Source: Dokdonella sp.
GTDB taxonomy: Bacteria > Pseudomonadota > Gammaproteobacteria > Xanthomonadales > Rhodanobacteraceae
Length of the DNA stretch: 64,000 nucleotides
NCBI RefSeq assembly: GCF_017744955.1
Contig: NZ_JAGIAG010000006.1
Location: 186,001-250,000 of the forward strand
Direction: 5' to 3'
This document shows, in pieces, positions 57,694 to 64,000 of the stretch. A model generated the notes under the pieces. It made no database searches, was not told where the DNA came from, and saw only the letters and a program-made list of their open reading frames with translations. A program made the position numbers and the translations under genes. Position 1 is the first letter of the stretch. Every line of letters begins with the position of its first letter.

Positions 57694-58305
57694 ATGGCCG
57701 GCAAACTGAACGGCAAGACCGTCGCCATTCTGGCGACGAACGGTTTCGAGCAATCCGAGCTGGAAGTGCCCAAGCAGGCGCTCGAAGGCGCCGGCGCCGC
57801 CGTCGACGTCATCGCTCCCAATCCCGGCGAGATCCAGGGTTTCATGCACTTCGACAAGGGCACGGCGGTCGAAGTCGACTGTACGCTCGACGAAGTCAGC
57901 GCCAAGGACTATGACGCGCTCGTGCTGCCCGGCGGCGTGTTCAACCCCGATGCGCTGCGCACGGACGAGAAAGCGGTGCGCTTCGTGCGCGATTTCTTCG
58001 ACGAGCACAAGCCGGTGGGCGCGATCTGCCACGGCGGCTGGACATTGATCGACGCCGGCGTCGTCGAGGGGCGGCGAATGACGTCGGTGCGCAGCATCCG
58101 CACCGATCTGCGCAATGCCGGTGCGACGGTGCTCGACGAGGAAGTCGTCGTCGACGAGGGACTGGTCACCAGCCGCACGCCGCACGACCTGCCGGCGTTC
58201 TGCCGCACGCTCGTCGAGGAGATCGCCGAAGGCCGCCATGCCGGCCAGCACGCGGTTACCAGGCGCGCCGGTTCGAAGAAGCCGGCGCAAGCGCACGCGC
58301 CGTAG
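57694..58305 (+). CDS. DJ-1/PfpI family stress protein
   Basis: A 203-residue DJ-1/PfpI/YhbO-type protein. Catalytic Cys is in GAICHGGW (about 112), with the paired Glu in the N-terminal NGFEQSELE segment (about 15-23) and the DALVLPGG strand near 70. Such proteins protect against glyoxal-type and oxidative damage. GGAGG before the ATG; likely first gene of a DJ-1 - metallothionein - CBS unit. Confidence 0.93.
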   Translation: MAGKLNGKTVAILATNGFEQSELEVPKQALEGAGAAVDVIAPNPGEIQGFMHFDKGTAVEVDCTLDEVSAKDYDALVLPGGVFNPDALRTDEKAVRFVRDFFDEHKPVGAICHGGWTLIDAGVVEGRRMTSVRSIRTDLRNAGATVLDEEVVVDEGLVTSRTPHDLPAFCRTLVEEIAEGRHAGQHAVTRRAGSKKPAQAHAP

Positions 58306-58376
58306 CTCCGCGGAGCGGCGACTGACGACGCCGCTCTTTCGCGTGCAAACCCCACCACCGATGTCGAGGAGGACGC

Positions 58377-58571
58377 ATGATCGTCGATTCCCCCAAAACC
58401 TGTGCCCACAAGGGCTGCAACTGCGAAGTTCCCGCCGGCCAGACCTATTGCAGTCCGTACTGCGCGAACGCGGTCACCGCCGAAGCCGCGGAGTCCGACG
58501 AGGCGCGCTGCGCGTGCGGGCATCCGCAATGCGGCGGCGAAGCGTCGAAGCCGGCCTCACGACAACCGTGA
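58377..58571 (+). CDS. Bacterial metallothionein
   Basis: A 64-residue metallothionein of the SmtA/BmtA type. Its eight Cys fall in the conserved pattern: CAHKGCNC (9, 14, 16), YCSPYC (25, 29... region) and CACGHPQC (45, 47, 52), with His beside the last cluster. It sequesters Zn, Cd or Cu. GAGGAGG precedes the ATG. It sits in the stress cluster rather than near a SmtB repressor, so control may be by the local stress system. Confidence 0.93.
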   Translation: MIVDSPKTCAHKGCNCEVPAGQTYCSPYCANAVTAEAAESDEARCACGHPQCGGEASKPASRQP

Positions 58572-58599
58572 TTCCCGAAGAGAAGAAAGGAGTGACGCC

Positions 58600-59025
58600 A
58601 TGAATGCGGCGAAGAAGATCAGCGATGTCATGACCCCGGGCGTGCATCTGGCGACGCCCGACCAGACCATTCACGACGCCGCGGCGAAGATGGCGGCGGA
58701 AGACGTCGGCAGCCTGCCGGTCGGCGAGAACGATCGCCTGGTCGGCATGATCACCGACCGCGACATCGTCGTGCGCGCCGTCGCGCTGGGCCTGGATACG
58801 CAGACGCCGGTGCGCGAGGTGATGAGCGCGGCGGTGCGCTACTGCTTCGAGGACGAGGACGTCGCCCACGTCGCGCAGAACATGGCCGAACTCGGCGTGC
58901 GGCGCCTGCCGGTCGTCGATCGCGACAAGCGCCTGGTCGGCATGGTCGCTCTGAGCAACGTCGCCCACTGCGGCAACAAGGGCGCCGCGAACGAGATGCT
59001 GCGCGGTGTCGCCTCGCCGCATTGA
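58600..59025 (+). CDS. CBS-domain protein
   Basis: A 141-residue protein made of two CBS motifs (about 8-62 and 73-127), with the family phrases ISDVMTP, LVGMITDRDIVVRA and LVGMVALSNVA. It probably binds adenosyl nucleotides as an energy sensor. It is 28 bases after the metallothionein gene with its own AAAGGAG, so it is likely co-transcribed. Confidence 0.92.
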   Translation: MNAAKKISDVMTPGVHLATPDQTIHDAAAKMAAEDVGSLPVGENDRLVGMITDRDIVVRAVALGLDTQTPVREVMSAAVRYCFEDEDVAHVAQNMAELGVRRLPVVDRDKRLVGMVALSNVAHCGNKGAANEMLRGVASPH

Positions 59026-59116
59026 GCGTGGATGAATCCGCCGTGGCGACGCGCAAATCGCCGGTGGCGCCTCCGGGCGACCACCGGCATGCCGTCTCCG
59101 CGACGAGGCGGCACGC

Positions 59117-60493
59117 CTACGGCGGCATCGGCGCGGCGAGCGTCGCGGGCTTGCCGCTGCCGAGCAATCCCTGCGACCGGTAGCGCTGCAGGCGGTTGTA
59201 GATCGTCTTCGCCGTGATGCCGAGCACGCGCGCGGCATGCCGCTTGTTCTGACCGCAACTCGCCAGCGTCTGCAGCAGCATCTCGCGCTCGACGTCGACG
59301 AACTTCATGCCGACCGAGAAGCGCACCGAACCGTCGGTGTCCGTCATCGGCCGCGGCGGTGCCACCGTCGCCGCGATGAGGTCCTCGTCGGAGAGGATGT
59401 AGTGCCGCTGCACGACGTGGCGAAGCTCGCGCACGTTGCCCGGCCACGCACATTCGGAAAGCCGCCGCAGCGAGTCCGCGTCGAAGCGGCGCGAGGTGCC
59501 GTGACGCTCGTTGAGGCGCGCGAGGAAATGCCGCACCAGCAACGGGATGTCCTCGCGCCGGTCGCGCAGCGGCGGGATCTCGATCGGAAACTCGACCAGC
59601 CGGTAGTACAAGTCGGGCCGCAGCCGGCCGCAGGCGATCGCCTGCAGCGGGTCGCGATTGCTCGCCGCGACGACCCGCACCTCGACCGGAATCTCGCGCG
59701 TGCCGCCGACGCGGGTCAGCGCGTGCGCCTCGAGCACGCGCAGCAGGAACACCTGCAGTTCGGCCGGCATCTCGGTGATCTCGTCGAGGAACAGCGTGCC
59801 GTCGACGGCCTGCTCGAAGAACCCCGCATGCGACTGCACCGCGCCGGTGAACGAGCCGCGCTCGTGTCCGAACAGCTGGCTGCTCAGCAGGTCCGGCGCG
59901 ATCGCGCCGCAGTTGACCGCGACGAAGCGCCCAGCGCGCCCGCTGAGCTCGTGCATCGCTCGCGCGACGAGCTCCTTGCCGGTGCCGCTTTCGCCGTGCA
60001 GGAACACGCACACGTCCAGCGACGCGACGCGCCGGGCTTGCTCGAACAGCTCCAGCATGCCCGGGCTGCGCCCGATCATGCCGCCGAAGCGTCCCGTCTC
60101 GGGCGAGCGGCGCGTCAGACCGCAGACGTGCGCCTCTTCCATGAGCTTCGACAGCGCCTTCGCGGCCACCGGCTTGATCAGGTATTCGACCACCGCCGTG
60201 CGCACCGCGCGTATCGCGGTTTCGAGCGACGGACTGCCGGTGACGACGGCGGCCTTGCCGTGGCTGTTGAGGTCGATCTCGTCGACGAGATCGAAGCCGC
60301 TGCCGTCCGGCAGGATGGCGTCCACCAGCAGCAGGTCGAAGCGGCGGCCGACCGCTATCTGGCGCGCCGCTTCCAGCGTGGCGGCCGAGGTGATGTTGCA
60401 GCTCGACGCGTGTGCGATCCGCGCCACCGCGGAGCGGAACTCCGCGCTTCCGTCGACCAGCAGGACATCGCCCGCATCTTGGGAGTAGATCAT
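59117..60493 (-). CDS. Orphan sigma-54-dependent response regulator (NtrC family)
   Basis: A 458-residue activator. The receiver domain has Asp58 in VDAILPDG as phospho-acceptor site. The AAA+ domain (about 135-365) has Walker A GESGTGKE and the sigma-54 contact loop reads GSFTGA instead of GAFTGA. The C-terminal Fis-like HTH is near 410-445 (HAARVLGITAKTIYNRLQRY). No histidine kinase gene is adjacent. It lies next to three genes bearing -24/-12-like promoters. Confidence 0.93.
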   Translation of the reverse strand: MIYSQDAGDVLLVDGSAEFRSAVARIAHASSCNITSAATLEAARQIAVGRRFDLLLVDAILPDGSGFDLVDEIDLNSHGKAAVVTGSPSLETAIRAVRTAVVEYLIKPVAAKALSKLMEEAHVCGLTRRSPETGRFGGMIGRSPGMLELFEQARRVASLDVCVFLHGESGTGKELVARAMHELSGRAGRFVAVNCGAIAPDLLSSQLFGHERGSFTGAVQSHAGFFEQAVDGTLFLDEITEMPAELQVFLLRVLEAHALTRVGGTREIPVEVRVVAASNRDPLQAIACGRLRPDLYYRLVEFPIEIPPLRDRREDIPLLVRHFLARLNERHGTSRRFDADSLRRLSECAWPGNVRELRHVVQRHYILSDEDLIAATVAPPRPMTDTDGSVRFSVGMKFVDVEREMLLQTLASCGQNKRHAARVLGITAKTIYNRLQRYRSQGLLGSGKPATLAAPMPP

Positions 60494-60821
60494 CGCTTCG
60501 ACCCTCGTTCGCGTCGCGAGACTGGCGGTCGCGTCATGACCACGCACCTACGGAATAGTCCCCGCGGCGTGCCCGAAAGGTGAAGCCAGCGTTCCCTTCT
60601 CCTTAAATCGCCGCTTCCTTCTCGGGAGAGCGCTCGTCGTTTCGGTACCTGAACCGCCAAGCGACGCCATCCGGCGCGATTGCGCGGCGATCCCGTGCCG
60701 GAGATCGCATGAATCCATCGCCGTGCGCGCAAAATGGCACCATGCGGACCGCGCCGATTGGCGATTCGCCGCGCGGACCCGAGAGCGAAACTATCGCGGA
60801 CCCGTCTCGCGAGGATGCGCC
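60494..60821. other. Intergenic region
   Basis: This 328-bp divergent region separates the sigma-54 activator from the exported protein gene. No gene, sigma-54 consensus or strong palindrome is evident. Confidence 0.5.
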
Positions 60822-61343
60822 ATGAAACGCCGTTGCCTGCTCGCCGTGGCCGCCGCCTGCGGGTTCCTCGCCGGAGCGGTCGACGCTGCGCCGAGCCCAC
60901 GGACCTGCAGCGATGCCGAGTACCGCAAGTTCGATTTCTGGATCGGCGATTGGGACACGTTCGACGTCCCGCTCACGCCCGCATCGAAACCGATCGCGCG
61001 CAACCGCGTCGATGCGATCCTAGACGGCTGCGTGATCCGCGAGGACTACGACCAGTTCGACGGGCACCACGGGCAGAGCTTCACGATCTACGACGCGCAG
61101 CGCAAAGTCTGGCACCAGAGCTGGGTCACCAACCGCGGCGAACTGCTCGTCCTGGAAGGAAAGCGCGACGGCGACCGCATCGTGCTGGAAGGCGAGGAAG
61201 ACGGCGCGAAGGGCAAGCGCCGCGTGCGTGCCGTCTGGCAACCGCAGGGCGAGGACGTCCGCGAGATCGCCACCGCTTCGGACGACGGTGGAAAGACCTG
61301 GAAGCCGGTGTTCGACATTCTCTTCCGCAGGCAAGGGCACTGA
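60822..61343 (+). CDS. Exported DUF1579-like protein
   Basis: A 173-residue exported protein. A signal peptide (about 1-23, ending VDA) is followed by an FDFWIGDWD motif (about 37-45) typical of DUF1579 lipocalin-like proteins, and strand-rich sequence to the end. GAGGATGCGCC precedes ATG 60822. Function unknown. Confidence 0.8.
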   Translation: MKRRCLLAVAAACGFLAGAVDAAPSPRTCSDAEYRKFDFWIGDWDTFDVPLTPASKPIARNRVDAILDGCVIREDYDQFDGHHGQSFTIYDAQRKVWHQSWVTNRGELLVLEGKRDGDRIVLEGEEDGAKGKRRVRAVWQPQGEDVREIATASDDGGKTWKPVFDILFRRQGH

Positions 61344-61360
61344 TTCGCCGGCATGTCCGC

Positions 61361-61401
61361 GCTCGCGCAGTCCGACGCCACTGGCCGGACTGCGCGCGAG
61401 C
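61361..61401. repeat. Long inverted repeat between two genes
   Basis: GCTCGCGCAGTCCG (61361-61374) pairs with CGGACTGCGCGCGAGC (61386-61401) across an 11-nt loop with a 2-nt bulge. No T tract follows, so it may be a rho-dependent or processed 3' end, or a dispersed repeat. Confidence 0.45.
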
Positions 61402-61635
61402 CTCGCCTCGGACGCACTCGTATGGACCGCTTCGCGGAGCCGCAGCGGCCCGGCCGACATTGCGCGTTCGAACCGCTCCCCCGGTGCCGAACTCGCATCG
61501 GCGCTCTTGATGATTTCCCCATCCGTCGCGAAACATCGAACCGATGGTCACCACGCTCATGGTGCCGAGCCGCTGCCACAAGCAGCCGCGCGGCGCCGCC
61601 GAAGCCGAATCGGCGGCACCGCGCAACGGATCGCG

Positions 61636-64000
61636 CTAAGGCGACCGCCCGCGCGAACCGCGCAGGACCGCGCCGCCGAGCACGGCGAGCAGCAGCAGCA
61701 ACACCGCCAAAGCGCGCGGATCGTCGACCGGCACCGCCCGGACTTCTCCGGCGCCCGGCACCTCCGGAACGCCGAGCGCGACCGGGTCGACGATGACGCC
61801 GTTGGCCGCGCCGTCGGCGTCGAGCGGACCGCCGTCGACGATCGTGTAGGCGACGCTGGTCGCGCCCGATGCCGTCGCCGCGATCGTCGCCGGCACCGAT
61901 GCGGTGCCGAGCTTCCACAGCGCCCAGTCGGCCGGACGCGACGGGAACGTCAGCGTCACTGCGAGACTCGTACCCACCGCGCAACCCTGCGCGCGCAGCG
62001 CGACCGCGCCGTGCGGGAACGACACCGCGGTCGGCAGCTGCAATCCGCTGGTCGCCACGAAGCCGCTCTGCGCCGGATCCAGCGAGCACTGCCCGCCGGC
62101 GATGACGATCGTCGCCGGACCGCTGCCGGTGGCCGTCGAGGCGGTCAGCCGGTCGGTCTCGTCGTCGGTGTTGGTCCCCGCGATCGGCGCCAGCGCGACG
62201 CCCTGGTAGACCGGATCGGCCGAAGCGACCGGTCCCGGCTGGATCGCGTAGGCCACGTCGCCGTCGAAGGACACGTCGTCGACGCCGGTGATCGTCACGC
62301 TCTGCGCGACGTTCCAGTTCGCCGGCGTGAAGGTCACGCTGGCCGGTGCGACGGTCGCCTCGCCGGTGTCGCTGGACGCGAACGGAATGGTCACGTCCGC
62401 GCTCGGCTGCGCATTCAGCACGATCGAGAGCGTGGCGCTGCCGCCGGCCTCGCTGGTGACGACCGGCACGGTCGGCGTGATGGATACCCCGGAGCTGTCG
62501 TCGTCCGTGTTGATCACCGCCACGTCCGGCGGGTCGACGCCGGCGTAGCCGGGATCGGCGCTGGTCGCCGGCGCGGTGACGATCGAGTAGGCGATGTCGC
62601 CGTCGCCGAGTGCGTCGTCGACACCGGTCACCGTCGCGGTCTGCGCGGCGTTCCAGTTGGCCGTCGTGAAGGTGAGGCTGGCCGGCGCCACGACGCCTTC
62701 GCCGGTATCGCTGCTCGACAGCGCGATCGTCACGTCGGCGGTCGGCTGCGTGCGCAGCACCACGCTGAAGCTGGCGCTGCCGCCGGCCTCGCTGGTGACC
62801 AGGCCCGCGGTCGGCGACACCGTGATGCCGGTCGCGTCGTCGTCGCTGTTGGTCACCGACACGTCCGGCGCATCGAGTCCGGCGTAGTTCGCGTCGGCGC
62901 TGACCGCCGCCGCGGTGATGATCGTGTAGGCCACGTCGCCGTCGCCGAGCGCGTCGTCGACGCCGGTCACGGTCACGCTCTGCGCCGTGTTCCAGTTCGC
63001 CGCCGTGAAGGTGACGCTACTCGGCGCGACGGTGCCTTCGCCGGTGTCGCTGCTGGACAGCGCGATCGTCACGTCGGCCGTCGGCTGCGTGCGCAGCACC
63101 ACGCTGAAGCTCGCCGTGCCGCCGGCCTCGCTGGTGACCAGGCCCGCGGTCGGCGACACCGTGATGCCGGCCGCGTCGTCGTCGCTATTGGTCACCGACA
63201 CATCGGCGGCGTCGATCCCGCTGTAGTCCGCGTCGGTGCTGACGGCCGGCGCGGTGACGATCGCGTAGGCGACGTCACCGTCGGCGAGCGCGTCGTCGAC
63301 GCCGGTCACGGTGACGGTCTGCGCCGTGTTCCAGTTCGCCGCGGTGAACGTGACGCTCGCCGGCGCGACGTCGCCCTCGCCGGTGTCGTCGCTGGACAGC
63401 GCGATCGTCACGTCGGCGGACGGCTGCGTGTTCAGCACCACGGTGAAGGTGGCGCTGCCGCCGGCTTCGCTGGTGACCAGGCCCGCGGTCGGCGACACGG
63501 TGATGCCGGCGGTGTCGTCGTCGGTGTTGGTGACCATGACGTCGGCGGCGTTGACGCCGGCGTAGTCCGCATCGCCGCTGACCGCGGCGGCGGTGACGAT
63601 CGAGTAGGCGACGTCGCCGTCGATGAGCGGATCGTCGACGCCGGTGGCGGTGACCGTCTGCGGCACGTTCCAGTCCGACGCGGTGAACGTCACGCTAGCC
63701 GGTGCGACCGTGCCTTCGCCCGTGTCGTTGCTCGACAGCGCGATCGTCACGTCGGCGGACGGCTGCGTGTTCAGCGCGATGGTGAACGTCGCCGTGCCGC
63801 CGGCCTCGCTGGTGACCAGGCCCGCGGTCGGCGAGACGGCGATGCCGGCCACGTCGTCGTCCGCGTTGCTGGCGGCGACGTCCTCCGCATCGATGCCGGC
63901 GTAGTTCGGATCGGCGCTGGTCGCCGGCGCGGTCACGATCGAGTAGGCGACGCTGCCGTCGACCTGCGGATCGTCGACGCCGGTGACGGTGACCGTCTGC
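61636..64000 (-). CDS. Large Calx-beta repeat surface protein, N-terminally incomplete
   Basis: At least 788 residues of a much larger exported protein; the frame continues past 64000. It consists of five-plus nearly identical 113-residue Calx-beta-like repeats (each GVDD...TNTDDD). A choice-of-anchor-U-like domain follows (about the last 200 residues, with GGPLDADGAANGVIVDP). The C-terminus is a sorting signal: VPVDDPRA, a hydrophobic helix and an Arg-rich end, like IPTL-CTERM. It is probably a cell-surface or released adhesin-like protein needing Ca2+. Confidence 0.9.
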   Translation of the reverse strand, partial: QTVTVTGVDDPQVDGSVAYSIVTAPATSADPNYAGIDAEDVAASNADDDVAGIAVSPTAGLVTSEAGGTATFTIALNTQPSADVTIALSSNDTGEGTVAPASVTFTASDWNVPQTVTATGVDDPLIDGDVAYSIVTAAAVSGDADYAGVNAADVMVTNTDDDTAGITVSPTAGLVTSEAGGSATFTVVLNTQPSADVTIALSSDDTGEGDVAPASVTFTAANWNTAQTVTVTGVDDALADGDVAYAIVTAPAVSTDADYSGIDAADVSVTNSDDDAAGITVSPTAGLVTSEAGGTASFSVVLRTQPTADVTIALSSSDTGEGTVAPSSVTFTAANWNTAQSVTVTGVDDALGDGDVAYTIITAAAVSADANYAGLDAPDVSVTNSDDDATGITVSPTAGLVTSEAGGSASFSVVLRTQPTADVTIALSSSDTGEGVVAPASLTFTTANWNAAQTATVTGVDDALGDGDIAYSIVTAPATSADPGYAGVDPPDVAVINTDDDSSGVSITPTVPVVTSEAGGSATLSIVLNAQPSADVTIPFASSDTGEATVAPASVTFTPANWNVAQSVTITGVDDVSFDGDVAYAIQPGPVASADPVYQGVALAPIAGTNTDDETDRLTASTATGSGPATIVIAGGQCSLDPAQSGFVATSGLQLPTAVSFPHGAVALRAQGCAVGTSLAVTLTFPSRPADWALWKLGTASVPATIAATASGATSVAYTIVDGGPLDADGAANGVIVDPVALGVPEVPGAGEVRAVPVDDPRALAVLLLLLAVLGGAVLRGSRGRSP
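62284..64000 (-). repeat. 339-bp tandem repeats within the Calx-beta gene
   Basis: The anchor GCCGGT at the end of each unit recurs at 62284 (as gccggt), 62623 (accggt), 62962, 63301, 63640 and 63979, i.e. exactly every 339 bases. Each unit encodes 113 residues without any indel. The array leaves the window, so copy number is unknown. Confidence 0.93.

Noticed and set aside
62284..64000. Regular repeats considered as a CRISPR array
   Set aside because: Units are 339 bp, coding in frame throughout and without spacers; they are protein repeats.

Overview
This is 64 kb of very GC-rich chromosome packed with coding sequence on both strands. The gene content suggests a gammaproteobacterium of the Xanthomonadales (Lysobacterales), probably near Rhodanobacteraceae. 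Pointers are a histidine-degradation route through HutF, a secreted protein ending in an FANGFDD-type tail, DUF3247- and DUF3175-like stress proteins, an ADOP-type ABC permease and Calx-beta repeat surface proteins. This is inferred from gene families; no rRNA or tRNA is visible to confirm it.

Layout. 0-17 kb: a truncated S9 peptidase, then mostly small enzymes and secreted proteins (SPFH protein, cytochrome c, GFA protein, two VOC proteins, DGPF/YciI protein, MATE transporter, TspO, methionine aminopeptidase, methyltransferase, esterase, cupin, HIT protein). 17.2-20 kb: an accessory island of visibly lower GC. It has a SymE-like toxin behind a folded leader RNA, followed by promoterless integron gene cassettes separated by two attC sites; one cassette encodes a TIR-domain protein. 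No integrase is in the window. 20-27 kb: hutU, a membrane diguanylate cyclase coupled to a papain-like hydrolase, and a TetR regulator overlapping an Lnt-like nitrilase. 28-30 kb: a four-gene metal-handling operon. 30-38 kb: old yellow enzyme, cysteine dioxygenase, NPP-type phosphodiesterase, and a LysR-flanked cluster of two aldo/keto reductases, a zinc alcohol dehydrogenase and an SDR. 38-46 kb: glycosyltransferase, a large secreted protein, hutF and hutI back to back, then a YkgJ protein and a BaiN-type flavoprotein in overlapping frames. 46-53 kb: tandem EF-hand proteins, acyltransferase, DUF2167/site-2-protease pair, MarR-GNAT fusion, ADOP permease. 53.6-55.5 kb: DGPF protein plus ECF42-type sigma factor and a broken VOC gene. 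55.5-60.5 kb: a stress cluster (glycine-zipper protein, DUF3247, histone-like DUF6496, DUF3175, DJ-1/PfpI, metallothionein, CBS) next to an orphan sigma-54 activator. 61.6-64 kb: the C-terminal part of a large Calx-beta protein with exact 339-bp repeats, running off the window.

How the parts connect. HutU, HutI and HutF cover histidine breakdown from urocanate to formylglutamate. Two DGPF genes 46 kb apart both carry a promoter-like element of the kind ascribed to ECF42 sigma factors. Three stress-cluster genes carry -24/-12-like sequences, which fits control by the adjacent sigma-54 activator. The integron cassettes and the SymE leader are the most likely places for undescribed biology.
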